A stretch of DNA of 33,344 nucleotides from Halocatena pleomorpha (GTDB taxonomy: Archaea; Halobacteriota; Halobacteria; Halobacteriales; Haloarculaceae). The stretch covers positions 1-33,344 of the forward strand of contig NZ_RRCH01000045.1 in NCBI RefSeq assembly GCF_003862495.1, written 5' to 3'. Position numbers and translations under genes: made by a program. The notes below the pieces were generated by a model. The model did no database searches. It was given only the letters and a program-made list of their open reading frames with translations, and was not told the origin of the DNA. Shown piece by piece: positions 17,191 through 26,302 of this stretch; position 1 is the stretch's first letter; every line of letters begins with the position of its first letter.

Positions 17191-17649
17191 ATGGAATCCC
17201 TCCATCCCCGCGTTCGTATTATCTGGGGTCTCGCCGGTCTCCTCAGTGCGGTCGTGGCGGGTCTCGGCGTGGTAATTGTCGATGCGTTTCTGTTCTCGGT
17301 CGGACAGTGGCTGGCCCTCCTCGCGTTCCTCATCGTCTTCTCGTGTGTCGTTCCCTACACCCTGCTCCGGTACCGCGTGTGGCGGTTTGAGATCCGAGAC
17401 GACGCGCTTCATCTCGAACGGGGCGTGTTCACCCGCGTCGAAACCGCGGTGCCGTTCGTCCGCGTCCAGCACGTCGATACACGACGCGGGCCGGTGGCGC
17501 GCCTGCTCGGACTGTCGAGCGTCGTCGTCTATACGGCCGGTTCGCGGGGTGCAGACGTGACTGTTCCCGGTCTCCGATCCGAACGCGCGAACGCGCTCCA
17601 CGATCGGCTTCGGGAGTTGACGATCGAGAGTGAGGAGGATGCGGTGTGA
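17191..17649 (+). CDS. Bacterial PH (bPH2) domain membrane protein, YdbS-like
   Basis: This 152-residue protein has two N-terminal membrane helices (about 9-33 and 37-57) followed by one bPH2 domain. The domain carries the family pattern WRFEIRDDALHLERGVFTR, then VPFVRVQHVDTRRGPVARLL with a conserved RVQHVDT stretch. Its gene overlaps the next by 4 bases (GTGA). The paired short and long PH membrane proteins match the ydbS-ydbT arrangement of bacteria. The role is not established; a membrane-associated stress or envelope function is the usual suggestion. Confidence 0.88.
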   Translation: MESLHPRVRIIWGLAGLLSAVVAGLGVVIVDAFLFSVGQWLALLAFLIVFSCVVPYTLLRYRVWRFEIRDDALHLERGVFTRVETAVPFVRVQHVDTRRGPVARLLGLSSVVVYTAGSRGADVTVPGLRSERANALHDRLRELTIESEEDAV

Positions 17650-19148
17650 AGCTCCATCCCTTAAGCGGCGTCTGGAACGCGCTTAGCCGTGGAATGAACG
17701 GAGGGGCGGTCGGGTTTTTCCTCGGAATGATGGGGATCACAGTGACTGACGGACCGATTTCGATCGTGTTCGTGCTGACCGTCGTGGGGTTCGTCATGGG
17801 CGTCGGATACGGAGCGGCGTTCTACCTGCTGTTCGACTACGAACTCACGGCCGACACGTTCGACGTGACTTCGGGCGTGATCAACCGTCAACACCGCGAG
17901 ATTCCGTTCCACCGCATCCAGAACATCGATGTCACACAGTCGCTCGGAAAGCGGCTGTTCGGGGTCGCTGTCCTCACGGCAGAAACGGCAGGCGGAGGAT
18001 CGACGGAGATAACCCTGCATTTCGTTTCCGAGGAGAAAGCGGCGTGGCTCCAATCAACCATTCGAGATCGAAAACGAGCGACAGGAGGTGATGAGACAAC
18101 AGCGACGGGCGACGCAGGTCGATCACCGACGCAGCTGTTCGCGCTGCGTTCGACGGAGCTTGCCGTTTTGGCGGTCGCGTTTCTCCGACCGGGGGCGCTT
18201 TTCATCGCGCTGTTTGGGATCCCGTTCGTGGCTGATCTCGGACAGTCGCTCCTCCTGTCGATCGCGCGGCCGTTTGGAGGACCAGAACAGCTCTCCGTGT
18301 CCGCATTGTCGCCCGATTCGGCACTCGTCCTCGCGTTGGTGGGTGGTCCGCTGTTGCTCGTCAGTGCGTGGATCGTGAGCGCCCTCGTTACTGTCGTCGA
18401 GTATTTCGGATTTCAGCTCGGACGGGCAGGTGAGGATCTCGTCTACCAGCGAGGGCTGTTGCAGCGCTACAGCGGCACCATACCCGTCGAGAAAGTCCAA
18501 TCGCTCACTATCACTGAGCCGGTGCTCGCCCGACCGCTGGGGTACGCCGGGCTGTCGGTCGAGACGGCCGGATACGCTCCGGGCCAAGCTGACGAACGGA
18601 AATCACAATCAGCGATTCCGCTGTCAAATCGCTCTCGGGTGTTCGAACTCGCCCGCGACATCGAACCGTTCGAGGAACCGACATTCACTCGGCTGCCAAA
18701 ACGCGCGCGGCGGCGGTATTTCGCTCGGTATCTCCTCATCGTCGGTGGACTGATCGCCGTGGGATATCTCCTCTCACAGTTCCTCGGCGGGTTCACGCTC
18801 TGGTATCTGCCGGCGGTGGTCCTCCCGATAACACCGATCGCGGCCCACTACAAGTGGAAACATCGGGGGTATCACGTTGGCACGAAGCACGTAGCGTTCC
18901 GAACCGGCTACTGGCGGCGAACGACGCGAGTCGTCCCCTACTACCGGCTCCAAACTGTCTTCACGAGCCGAACGATCTTCCAGCGCCGGCTCGGTCTCGC
19001 TACGTTGACGGCCGATATCGCCAGTTCGACCTCGTTGAGGGGCGGTTCGCCGGCGGCCTACGACATCGACAGCGATACGGCCGACCGGCTGTACGCCCTG
19101 TTAGGTGAGCGCCTCCAGCGCGCGCTGCGATCGCAGTTAATGGAGTGA
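17646..19148 (+). CDS. Bacterial PH (bPH2) domain multi-pass membrane protein, YdbT-like
   Basis: This 500-residue protein has three bPH2 repeats separated by membrane helices. Repeat cores are visible as EIPFHRIQNIDVTQSLGKRL (about 80), TIPVEKVQSLTITEPVLARP (about 280) and VPYYRLQTVFTSRTIFQRRL (about 430). Each is preceded by a hydrophobic hairpin. Starting at GTG 17646 gives a 4-base overlap with the short PH gene upstream, so the two are translationally coupled and probably form one membrane complex. A Thr/Gly-rich cytosolic loop lies near 145-155. Function unknown. Confidence 0.87.
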   Translation: MKLHPLSGVWNALSRGMNGGAVGFFLGMMGITVTDGPISIVFVLTVVGFVMGVGYGAAFYLLFDYELTADTFDVTSGVINRQHREIPFHRIQNIDVTQSLGKRLFGVAVLTAETAGGGSTEITLHFVSEEKAAWLQSTIRDRKRATGGDETTATGDAGRSPTQLFALRSTELAVLAVAFLRPGALFIALFGIPFVADLGQSLLLSIARPFGGPEQLSVSALSPDSALVLALVGGPLLLVSAWIVSALVTVVEYFGFQLGRAGEDLVYQRGLLQRYSGTIPVEKVQSLTITEPVLARPLGYAGLSVETAGYAPGQADERKSQSAIPLSNRSRVFELARDIEPFEEPTFTRLPKRARRRYFARYLLIVGGLIAVGYLLSQFLGGFTLWYLPAVVLPITPIAAHYKWKHRGYHVGTKHVAFRTGYWRRTTRVVPYYRLQTVFTSRTIFQRRLGLATLTADIASSTSLRGGSPAAYDIDSDTADRLYALLGERLQRALRSQLME

Positions 19149-19172
19149 ACGCTAGCAACCCAGCCACTGCTG

Positions 19173-19178
19173 TTATTT
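19173..19178 (+). promoter_or_regulatory. TATA-like box of the BolA gene
   Basis: TTATTT, 24-29 bases before ATG 19202, supports that start over GTG 19145, which would overlap the upstream PH gene. Confidence 0.4.
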
Positions 19179-19201
19179 CCTGGGAGACCGTTGCGTCGGA
19201 T

Positions 19202-19450
19202 ATGACTCCAGACGATGTCGAACGTCTCATCGAGGCGGAGATCGAAGACGCCAGCGCAACCGTCACCCGCCCGCGAGGCGATCACGACGAGGATCACCTC
19301 GCTGCCGTGGTCGTATCACCGGCATTCGACGGCGAAACGCTGGTCGATCAACATCAGCGCGTGTACGACGCCCTCGGTGAACACATGACACGGGACATCC
19401 ACGCGCTCGAACTGAAAACGTACACCCCAGACGAACACAACAACCAGTAA
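19202..19450 (+). CDS. BolA family protein
   Basis: This 82-residue protein has the class II KH-like BolA fold: [20 protein letters not shown], a variable loop with Asp and His, [13 protein letters not shown], then [16 protein letters not shown] and a C-terminal [11 protein letters not shown]. The conserved His in the IHAL motif is the residue that helps hold a 2Fe-2S cluster with monothiol glutaredoxins in known BolA complexes. No glutaredoxin gene is adjacent. The short start at 19202 is preferred because family proteins begin here and a TATA-like box precedes it. Confidence 0.9.
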   Translation: MTPDDVERLIEAEIEDASATVTRPRGDHDEDHLAAVVVSPAFDGETLVDQHQRVYDALGEHMTRDIHALELKTYTPDEHNNQ

Positions 19451-19491
19451 GGAGACGGCCGCTCACGGCCGAATCTGTCGAACCACCAGCC

Positions 19492-19497
19492 TATATC
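19492..19497 (+). promoter_or_regulatory. TATA box of the serine acetyltransferase gene
   Basis: TATATC, 27-32 bases before ATG 19524, supports a leaderless start at that ATG rather than the GTG at 19515. Confidence 0.5.
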
Positions 19498-19523
19498 CCT
19501 CCGCACCTCCTACTGTGGGTAGC

Positions 19524-20081
19524 ATGTTCGATCGGATTCGGGAGGACGTACAGACGGTATTTACACGGGATCCGGCAGCCAAAAGCGTTCCCGAAGTCCT
19601 GCTGTTTTATCCAGGACTCCATGCGATCTGGATCTACCGTCTCGCACACGCGCTCTGGGAGCGTGGCTTTCTCCTCACCGGTCGGTTTTTGTCTCATCTG
19701 GCGCGCTTTCTGACTGGCGTCGAGATCCACCCCGGAGCCGAGATCGGTCGGCGGTTCTTCATCGACCACGGGGCAGGCGTCGTAATCGGAGAGACCACGG
19801 AAATCGGTGATGACGTGATGTTGTACCACGGAGTGACGTTAGGGGGTGATTCGTTAGAACCCGAGAAGCGCCACCCAACGCTCGAAAACGAAGTAACCGT
19901 CGGCGCGAACGCGACGCTGCTCGGCCCGATCACGGTCGGTCACGACTCCAACGTCGGTTCCGGCTCGGTCGTGCTCGAATCCGTTCCGCCCAACTGCACC
20001 GTCGTCGGTGTGCCTGCGGAACTGGTTGGTGACTGTGGAACCGACTACCTCGCGGAGGCCCAAGAGGAGTTCGGGGAGTGA
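19524..20081 (+). CDS. cysE: Serine O-acetyltransferase, short form
   Basis: This 185-residue enzyme acetylates L-serine with acetyl-CoA to give O-acetylserine for cysteine synthesis. The left-handed beta-helix hexapeptide repeats cover about 65-165 ([20 protein letters not shown], then [20 protein letters not shown]). The catalytic His is in [11 protein letters not shown], and the GVPAELVGD end is diagnostic. It lacks most of the N-terminal helical domain of the approximately 270-residue E. coli type, as in many archaeal and Gram-positive CysE. The partner O-acetylserine sulfhydrylase is not in the window. It converges on the flavoprotein gene. Confidence 0.94.
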   Translation: MFDRIREDVQTVFTRDPAAKSVPEVLLFYPGLHAIWIYRLAHALWERGFLLTGRFLSHLARFLTGVEIHPGAEIGRRFFIDHGAGVVIGETTEIGDDVMLYHGVTLGGDSLEPEKRHPTLENEVTVGANATLLGPITVGHDSNVGSGSVVLESVPPNCTVVGVPAELVGDCGTDYLAEAQEEFGE

Positions 20082-20145
20082 TGTGGTGCCAGTCAGTGAG
20101 TTTGATTTCAATATTATCTGACGATTGTAGTTGAGAGAGCTGCGA

Positions 20146-20161
20146 TGTGACGTGTGTCACA
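20146..20161. terminator. Hairpin between convergent genes
   Basis: TGTGAC-GTGT-GTCACA is a perfect 6-base stem with a 4-base loop in the 81-base gap between the convergent cysE and flavoprotein stops. No long T-run follows, so it may be a terminator or chance. Confidence 0.3.
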
Positions 20162-20162
20162 A

Positions 20163-21575
20163 TCACCCCGAATCCATCCGAACCCGCTCACCCTCGGCGG
20201 TTTCCGGAAAGATCTTTCCAGGGTTGAGCGTGTCGTGTGGATCGAGTGCGTGTTTGATTCGCCGCATCGCCTCGACACCCGATTCACCGTGTTCGGCCGT
20301 CAGATACTCCCGTTTGCCCAATCCAACGCCGTGCTCGCCAGTCGCGGTGCCGCCACAGTCGATCGCTTTCTCGACGATCTGACGGTACACGTCCTCGCCG
20401 CGGGCCACCATCTCCGGATCGTCGTGATCGACGAACACCGAGTAATGGACGTTGCCGTCGCCCGCGTGGCCAAAGCAGGGAACGAGCAGGTCGTGCTCCG
20501 CAGAAAGCGATTTCGCATACCGGATGATCGCCGGATACTCGCTGATCGGCACGGTCACGTCGCCGGGATGGAGCGGCCTGCGATCGGGATCGTACGTCTG
20601 GAGCGCGATGGCAAGTTCTCGGCGGGCCGTCCACAGGTCATCCATTCGATCGTCGTCTGCGGCGATCTCGAACCTCTCAACGTCGTGTCGCTCGAATACG
20701 GAACGACAGCGCGAGACCGCGGTCTCGACGCCGGGGCTGTGGAACTCCAGAAACACCATCGGAGCGTCCGGGAGGTCCGTGTCGAGGTGTGCGTTCGCCA
20801 TACGAGCACTCAGATCGTCGATGAGTTCGATGGTGGCGACATCGACGCCCGACCGAACCGCGTCAAAGACGGCTTCGGTCGCCGCATCCAGCGTCGGAAA
20901 GATCGCCCGCCCACCGCGCGTCTGCTCCGGCAGCCGTTCGAGTTCGAGGGTTGCGCGCGTAACCACCCCGAGCGTTCCCTCGCTCCCCACGAACAGATCC
21001 AAGAGATTGTAGCCGCTTGAGGTTTTGATCGCCGTGCTACCGGTGGTGATCACCGACCCATCAGCGAGCACCACCTCCAGTTCAAGCACCCAGTCACCGA
21101 CTTCACCGTATTTGACGGTCGTCATGCCGCTGGCGTCGTTGACGATCATGCCACCGATCGTTGCGATGTCGTTGGCGGCTGGCATCGGTGGGAAAAACAG
21201 GCTGTGCTCCTCGACCGTCTCGTTGATCGTAGAGCCGATCACGCCCGGCTCTACGTCGATCTGGAAATCGTCGGGCCGAACGTCAAGTACCGCGTCCATC
21301 TCCATCATATCCATGCTGATCCCCTGATGGGCCGGAACGGGATTGCCTTCGAGACTCGTTCCTCCGGCGTACGGCGTGACCGGAACGCCGTGATCGGTCG
21401 CCGCCGACAGCACGGCCGACACCTCCGCGGTCGAGTCGGGACGGACAACCGCGTCGGGCGTGACAGCGAGATCGAACGCTTCAGCACCGAAGTCGGCTGC
21501 GTGGCTCTGCCGGTCGGCGTCGGTGTAGGAGACAGCCACCCCGAGATCGTCGAGAAACGAACAGTCGTGAGTCAC
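20163..21575 (-). CDS. FAD-binding oxidoreductase, GlcD/D-lactate dehydrogenase type
   Basis: This 470-residue flavoenzyme probably oxidises a 2-hydroxy acid such as D-lactate or glycolate. An N-terminal FAD_binding_4 (PCMH) domain has VTPYAGGTSLEGNPVPAHQG and TIGGMIVNDASGMTTVKYG. A C-terminal FAD-oxidase domain has CFGHAGDGNVHYSVFVDHDD and TATGEHGVGLGKREYL, the His-bearing motifs of the VAO/DLD family, and it ends with HALDPHDTLNPGKIF. GTG 21575 is chosen as the start. TATCTTTAC lies 20-28 bases upstream, and the longer N-terminal reading to 21761 has no family features and crosses the divergent gene. The electron acceptor and exact substrate cannot be assigned. Confidence 0.9.
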   Translation of the reverse strand: MTHDCSFLDDLGVAVSYTDADRQSHAADFGAEAFDLAVTPDAVVRPDSTAEVSAVLSAATDHGVPVTPYAGGTSLEGNPVPAHQGISMDMMEMDAVLDVRPDDFQIDVEPGVIGSTINETVEEHSLFFPPMPAANDIATIGGMIVNDASGMTTVKYGEVGDWVLELEVVLADGSVITTGSTAIKTSSGYNLLDLFVGSEGTLGVVTRATLELERLPEQTRGGRAIFPTLDAATEAVFDAVRSGVDVATIELIDDLSARMANAHLDTDLPDAPMVFLEFHSPGVETAVSRCRSVFERHDVERFEIAADDDRMDDLWTARRELAIALQTYDPDRRPLHPGDVTVPISEYPAIIRYAKSLSAEHDLLVPCFGHAGDGNVHYSVFVDHDDPEMVARGEDVYRQIVEKAIDCGGTATGEHGVGLGKREYLTAEHGESGVEAMRRIKHALDPHDTLNPGKIFPETAEGERVRMDSG

Positions 21576-21594
21576 GATACGTGTCAACAACCTC

Positions 21595-21603
21595 GTAAAG
21601 ATA
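21595..21603 (-). promoter_or_regulatory. TATA-like box of the flavoprotein gene
   Basis: TATCTTTAC on the minus strand, 20-28 bases before GTG 21575, supports the shorter start. Confidence 0.4.
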
Positions 21604-21712
21604 CGTTTGTCGGGAGCTGTGACTGTTGATCTATCTGAGAGGTGGGGTGGTGATACGACACACGAAGGATATTCAGTAGTCCGGACTAACAGGATAATGG
21701 ACGTGATTACCG

Positions 21713-22777
21713 GTGAGTGAAGAGTATTTCCAGCGTCTCGTGGACCCGGATCGGCTCGCAACGTATCTCGAATCCGAACTTGGACCGGTCGAGGAGTACC
21801 AACTCGACCACCATCAGGAGGGCCATTCTAACGAAACCATCTTCGTCACGTGGGGAACGCGTGATCTCGTCGTCCGTCGGCCGCCACCGGGTGATGTGGC
21901 CGAGACGGCCCACGACGTGCTTCGGGAGTACCATGTGCTCGATTCCCTGCAAGAAACGGCCGTCCCGGTGCCGACGACCGTACTGGCGTGTGAGGACCAC
22001 GACGTGTTGGGCAGCGATTTCTACGTGATGGAGCGACTCAGAGGCAACGTCATCCGCTCTGATGAACCCGAGGGGTATCAGCAACCTGCCGCGCGGCAGG
22101 CGATCGGGACTGAACTCATCGATACGCTCGCGGCCATTCACACCGTCGATTACGAGGCGGTCGGTCTCGGTGATCTCGGCCACCCGTCCGGATTCACCGA
22201 ACGGCAGGTGCGGCGGTGGTCCGAACAGCTGATGTGGGCCTTTGAAGTGACGGCCGAAGAACGGGAGGTGACAGCGTTGTACGACGTGATGGAGTGGTTG
22301 CAATCGAACGTCCCGGACTCGACGCCATCGACGCTCGTTCACGGAGATTACAAGCTCGATAACGTGATGTACGCCGGTGAGGACCCCGAAATCGTTGGCG
22401 TGTTCGATTGGGAGATGAGCACGCTTGGCGATCCGTTCACGGATCTGGGGTGGCTGCTGTCGTACTGGTGGGACACCGGTGATCCCGCTCCACCCGAAGC
22501 GACGCAAACGCTGTCAGCGACGTTCATGCAAACAGAGGCGTACCACACGCGCCAAGAACTGATCGATCGCTACGAGGCGGCGACGGGCTTTACGTTCGAA
22601 AACGACCGATTCTACCGCGCGCTCGCCGTGTACAAGCTCGCCGCCCTCGGAGAAATGTTCTTCAGACGATATCTCGACGGCAACTCCGACGATCCGATGT
22701 ATCCGCGCATGCGCGAGGGCGTCCCACAGCTCGCTGAGCGCGCCAAGCGGATCATCGACGGCAACGAGCCGTTGTAA
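21713..22777 (+). CDS. Kinase-fold phosphotransferase (APH family), ACAD10-like
   Basis: This 354-residue protein has the aminoglycoside-phosphotransferase/choline-kinase fold. The nucleotide-binding lobe includes LVVRRPPPGD, and the catalytic loop is LVHGDYKLDNVMY (HGD-x4-N). The metal-binding motif is VFDWEMSTLGDP, followed by FTDLGWLLSYWW. These exact contexts match the kinase domain of ACAD10/ACAD11-type proteins, which phosphorylate 4-hydroxyacyl-CoA during breakdown of hydroxy fatty acids; no acyl-CoA dehydrogenase is adjacent, so that role is inferred. It is not evidence of antibiotic resistance. It is divergent from the flavoprotein gene, starts at GTG 21713, and has no clear TATA box. 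Confidence 0.88.
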   Translation: MSEEYFQRLVDPDRLATYLESELGPVEEYQLDHHQEGHSNETIFVTWGTRDLVVRRPPPGDVAETAHDVLREYHVLDSLQETAVPVPTTVLACEDHDVLGSDFYVMERLRGNVIRSDEPEGYQQPAARQAIGTELIDTLAAIHTVDYEAVGLGDLGHPSGFTERQVRRWSEQLMWAFEVTAEEREVTALYDVMEWLQSNVPDSTPSTLVHGDYKLDNVMYAGEDPEIVGVFDWEMSTLGDPFTDLGWLLSYWWDTGDPAPPEATQTLSATFMQTEAYHTRQELIDRYEAATGFTFENDRFYRALAVYKLAALGEMFFRRYLDGNSDDPMYPRMREGVPQLAERAKRIIDGNEPL

Positions 22778-22788
22778 AGACCCCGGAC

Positions 22789-22794
22789 TATAAC
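22789..22794 (+). promoter_or_regulatory. TATA box of the rhomboid gene
   Basis: TATAAC, 25-30 bases before ATG 22819, fits a leaderless transcript. Confidence 0.5.
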
Positions 22795-22818
22795 ACGGTT
22801 CCCGACCACACCAGTGGT

Positions 22819-24474
22819 ATGCAGCCGTTGCCAGGGCCTGCACTTTTGCTCGGTTCGCTGGGTCCGGTACCCGTGCTGTTTCTCGTGAGCGCCATCGTGT
22901 TCTCCTGTGGCGTGGCGTGGCAGCTGGGCGGTCGGGAACGCTATCGGACTGTCCGAACCCGCTTGTTGTTTGGCGTGCCGTGGGGTTCGCTGTCGGTTGC
23001 GGCGGGACTGCTCGGCGTGTACTGGTTCGTGCAGGGCGGCTGGTCAGAACCACACGCCCCGCTGGTGATCCCGTTTCGGTCGTGGTCGTACTTCGCTCCG
23101 ACGGGGATCGTGCTGTCGTCGTTCACCCACTCGAGCTACAGCCATCTGCTCGGAAATCTCATTGGGACGCTCACGGTGGGAGTGCTGGCGGAGTACGCGT
23201 GGAGCCATTACCCCCGTGGGCGAGGCGTGGGTGTGTTCTCATCGTCGATATGGACCAATCCGTACGCGCGTACACTGGCCTTCGTTAGTGGGTCAGTCGT
23301 CGTCGGACTGGTGTCAGGAGTGTTCTCACTCGGTCCCACGATCGGGTTTTCAGGCGTGGTGTTCGCCTATGTCGGACTCGCACTCATGCGATACCCGTGG
23401 GGAACGCTGCTCGCGCTGCTGTGGAGTCGCGTACTGTTTCTCGTCTATCGGTCGCTCACGAATCCGACAATCATCCAAGGCGGTGGCACTCAGTTCAATA
23501 CGCCGTGGTGGGCAGGAATATCCTTACAGGGCCACGCGTTCGGACTTCTCATCGGGATCGTACTCGGGGTCGTGTTGGTCGAACGCCGATCAGTCGGCGT
23601 AGACCGACTCCGACTGTGGACGGCAGTCATCCTCTTTGCCGTCCTCGAAGGCGTCTGGGCGGTGTATCTCCCCGTGAGCGGTGGTCGATTCATGCTCTTT
23701 CGAGCGATTGGCGTGGGGTTGGTCTTCCTGTTTGCGGCCGTGTTCATGAATATACCCAGACGTGACACCAGCCGTCTTGTGGGCGGAATCGACGTTCGGT
23801 ATGGGACACTGGCACGGCGGATCACGGTCGCGTTCGTACTCGTGCTCGCCATTGTGTCCGTCCCGTACAACGTCTACACGGTGTCCGAATCGACTGCTGG
23901 AATCACCGCTGAAAACAGCATCGAGGTTGGGGAGTACATCGTCGCGTACGCCGAAGAGATTCCGCATCAGTACATCTCAGCCGTCCAGATCGATGCGTTC
24001 GGTGAACCGACGAACGTGACCACGAGCGGCGTCATCGTGATTAACGACCGACGGGAGATCTGGTGGCCGGAGATCTCGAAACGACGCCTCACGTTCGTCG
24101 AGGAGGCCGGCGTCCGCGTCGGCGGCATCGGCGTGCGCGAAACGGTCCGGGCACGCCGTCTCGCGTGGAATCCCGCCGGCAATCACTCGGTGTACACCGT
24201 CCAACTCGTCCACGACGACGACCGATCGACCGTGTACACCTCACAACCGTCACAGGCAAAACCGGTGATCGACGGTCGTCGGATCACGATTGTCCCCGGC
24301 GAGCAGTTTCGCGTTCGTGTCACCCACAACGGCTCTGTCCTCGGGGATACACCGATGCCAGCCCGCAACGAAACTGATTCCATCGGTGGACTAACACTAA
24401 ATCGGACGGAACGGAAACTGTACGCAGAACGCAATAACACACGGGTTCAGGTGGCAAAATACGACCCACCCTGA
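22819..24474 (+). CDS. Rhomboid-family intramembrane serine protease with a C-terminal extracytoplasmic-like domain
   Basis: This is a 551-residue multi-pass protein. Rhomboid signatures are present: HSSYSHLLGN with N113, the catalytic GFSG with S178, and the second dyad residue H239 in LQGHAFGLLIGIVLG. Members cleave substrates within the membrane. About ten hydrophobic segments reach residue 355. A soluble domain of about 190 residues (360-551) follows; it is beta-rich and has NxT/NxS sites, and no family I recognise. Segments after H239 (about 265-350) exceed the six-helix core. The gene ends 8 bases from the convergent small gene at 24483. Substrates are unknown. Confidence 0.87.
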   Translation: MQPLPGPALLLGSLGPVPVLFLVSAIVFSCGVAWQLGGRERYRTVRTRLLFGVPWGSLSVAAGLLGVYWFVQGGWSEPHAPLVIPFRSWSYFAPTGIVLSSFTHSSYSHLLGNLIGTLTVGVLAEYAWSHYPRGRGVGVFSSSIWTNPYARTLAFVSGSVVVGLVSGVFSLGPTIGFSGVVFAYVGLALMRYPWGTLLALLWSRVLFLVYRSLTNPTIIQGGGTQFNTPWWAGISLQGHAFGLLIGIVLGVVLVERRSVGVDRLRLWTAVILFAVLEGVWAVYLPVSGGRFMLFRAIGVGLVFLFAAVFMNIPRRDTSRLVGGIDVRYGTLARRITVAFVLVLAIVSVPYNVYTVSESTAGITAENSIEVGEYIVAYAEEIPHQYISAVQIDAFGEPTNVTTSGVIVINDRREIWWPEISKRRLTFVEEAGVRVGGIGVRETVRARRLAWNPAGNHSVYTVQLVHDDDRSTVYTSQPSQAKPVIDGRRITIVPGEQFRVRVTHNGSVLGDTPMPARNETDSIGGLTLNRTERKLYAERNNTRVQVAKYDPP

Positions 24475-24482
24475 ATCGGTGG

Positions 24483-24743
24483 TCACTCGCTGTCGATCGG
24501 TTCGAGTAGCGTCGCGTTGCCGACGTGCGAATCGGCGTCAAAGCTGTCCACGCGGACCCGAACTCGTGTGCCAACGAGCGCGGGAACACCGTCTGAGATG
24601 TGGATGAAACTGTCTCCGACGCGGGCGATGAGGGTGTCGTCTTCGATGTCAGTAACGAACAACTGCAGTTCCTCACCGGATTCGAACGAGGGGCGATTCG
24701 TCCGGAACCGCCAACCTTTCAGATACTTATCGAACAGGCTCAT
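24483..24743 (-). CDS. Small conserved haloarchaeal protein with OB/TRAM-like segment
   Basis: This 86-residue protein begins MSLFDKYLKGWRFRTNRPSF. A TRAM-like stretch follows: ARVGDSFIHISD, then VGTRVRVRVDSFDADSHVGN. The pattern of G-x-AR, a short turn, RVRVRV and a final VGNATL strand is what a TRAM/OB RNA-binding fold looks like, but the first half is a distinct conserved block. I recall closely similar haloarchaeal proteins, possibly classed as DUF7513; that name is from memory. The ATG overlaps the TGA of the antiporter gene (ATGA), so it is the second gene of that operon. Function unknown. Confidence 0.78.
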   Translation of the reverse strand: MSLFDKYLKGWRFRTNRPSFESGEELQLFVTDIEDDTLIARVGDSFIHISDGVPALVGTRVRVRVDSFDADSHVGNATLLEPIDSE

Positions 24744-26302
24744 ACACGAGTCACCTCCGTCGATTCCCGATCAGAAACGTATTCGAGTCCGAAGCCAGTC
24801 AACGCGGCAACGATGAACACGCCGAACAACAGCCAGCCGTGAAAGACGAGCGGCCAGACATCGATCGGCTCGACAACCATCGACCGCGTGAACCAGTCGA
24901 ACTGCCCCGGCAAATTCTGGATCTGGGCGTAGCCAACGAGCACGCCACCGGCCCACGGGAAGATGTACCCCAGCGCCGTGGTGTTCGCGTCAAGGATATT
25001 GGCCCGACGGTAGCCGTTGATGTTGAACTTCTCTCCGAGGCGGGCGATGTACGGCGCGACAGCGATCTCCGCAGCGGTGTTGATCGTGATCATCGCGTTC
25101 GCGGTGGCGGTGACGAGGACCATCACCGTTTCCGCCCGCCGAACCGACGTAGCGACGGTGTTGAGCAGCCAATCTTGTATCGCGTCGAACCCACCGCCAC
25201 GGATCATGATCCGCGAGCCAGCGACGATCAGCAGTACCAGGATGGCGAGCGGGAAAAAGCCCGCTGCACCGGAGTAGATGCTGCCACTGACGCCTGTCTC
25301 AGCGGGTGCCACCAATTCGATGAACGGAAGCCCCGAAAGCGACTGTGCGAGTCCGAACTGTTCTGAGACCTGAAACACGAGCATGTCGCTCAGGGAAGCA
25401 AGTCCCAACAGCAGGTTGAGCACGACCGCGACAATCAGCCCCCACGAAATCGCTTCGATGATGTGCCGCCCCAAGACGGCGGTGATGATAACGACGAACA
25501 TCGAAACGAGATGCACTAACCCGAGCGGATTGCTGTTTGCCACGAATAGGCTTTGGGCGCTCTGAGAGACCGACTCACCTGACATCATAGAGCCGGCAAT
25601 CAGGTAGCCGATGAACGCCAGTACAGCAGCAATGATCGCGTACTTGAATCGCGAGGCGACCACCCCGCCGATGTCCGACTCCTGAGTGACCGCGCTGACG
25701 ATCGTCGTGTCACTGACTGGTGCGAGGTTGTCACCGAACGCAGCCCCCGAGAGAATCGCCCCGAACAACAGCTCTGGGCTGGCACCGAGCACGACGCCCG
25801 CCGGAAAAACAAGCGTCGTGAACGCGACAGTCGTCCCGTAGCCCGTTCCGATCCCGGTCGCAAGCAGTCCTGCCAAAATGAACACCACTGCCGGAAACAG
25901 CGCTGGGCCGACGTTGAAAACGTCGGCGGCCCACACTAGTCCAGAGACGAACCCGCCCGTTTGGATCGTCTCCGCGAACATTCCGGCCCACAGCCACGCG
26001 ACGATGGCGGTGGCCGCAACGCGCTGGGTCATCCCGTCAAAAATCGTGTTGGCGTACGTCGTCCAATCACCTTTGACGAACAACATGCCGACGATCAGGG
26101 CGATGAGCATCCCCGCAACCAGCCCCGTTGTGTCACTGATGCGAAGGACGCCGCTCTGGACAATCGCCCACACGATGAACAAGACGATCGGCAGCGTGCT
26201 CATCCACTTCCCGCCGTAGAACTCGATCTCTGGCTGGTCCTGCGCTGCCGCTGCCTGAGCTAATTCCGCATCGATTTCTGTGTCAGTCGATTCTTCACTC
26301 AT
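24740..26302 (-). CDS. nhaC: Na+/H+ antiporter, NhaC family
   Basis: This 520-residue transporter exchanges internal sodium for protons, which is central to salt and pH homeostasis. There are about twelve hydrophobic segments after an acidic N-terminus (SEESTDTEIDAELAQAAAAQ). The signature SGAAFGDNLAPVSDTTIVSA (about 190-210) is typical of NhaC with its polar substrate-site residues. The later half has SRIMIRGGGFDAIQDWLLNT and TANAMITINTAAEIAVAPYI, also family features. ATG 26302 is chosen over ATG 26338, which adds 12 non-family residues. It is translated upstream of the small TRAM-like gene with a 4-base overlap. It is divergent from the L10e gene. Confidence 0.92.
   Translation of the reverse strand: MSEESTDTEIDAELAQAAAAQDQPEIEFYGGKWMSTLPIVLFIVWAIVQSGVLRISDTTGLVAGMLIALIVGMLFVKGDWTTYANTIFDGMTQRVAATAIVAWLWAGMFAETIQTGGFVSGLVWAADVFNVGPALFPAVVFILAGLLATGIGTGYGTTVAFTTLVFPAGVVLGASPELLFGAILSGAAFGDNLAPVSDTTIVSAVTQESDIGGVVASRFKYAIIAAVLAFIGYLIAGSMMSGESVSQSAQSLFVANSNPLGLVHLVSMFVVIITAVLGRHIIEAISWGLIVAVVLNLLLGLASLSDMLVFQVSEQFGLAQSLSGLPFIELVAPAETGVSGSIYSGAAGFFPLAILVLLIVAGSRIMIRGGGFDAIQDWLLNTVATSVRRAETVMVLVTATANAMITINTAAEIAVAPYIARLGEKFNINGYRRANILDANTTALGYIFPWAGGVLVGYAQIQNLPGQFDWFTRSMVVEPIDVWPLVFHGWLLFGVFIVAALTGFGLEYVSDRESTEVTRV

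Noticed and set aside
21713-22777. Aminoglycoside resistance gene
   Set aside because: The kinase-fold motifs are there, but the sequence context matches ACAD10-type kinases rather than resistance enzymes.
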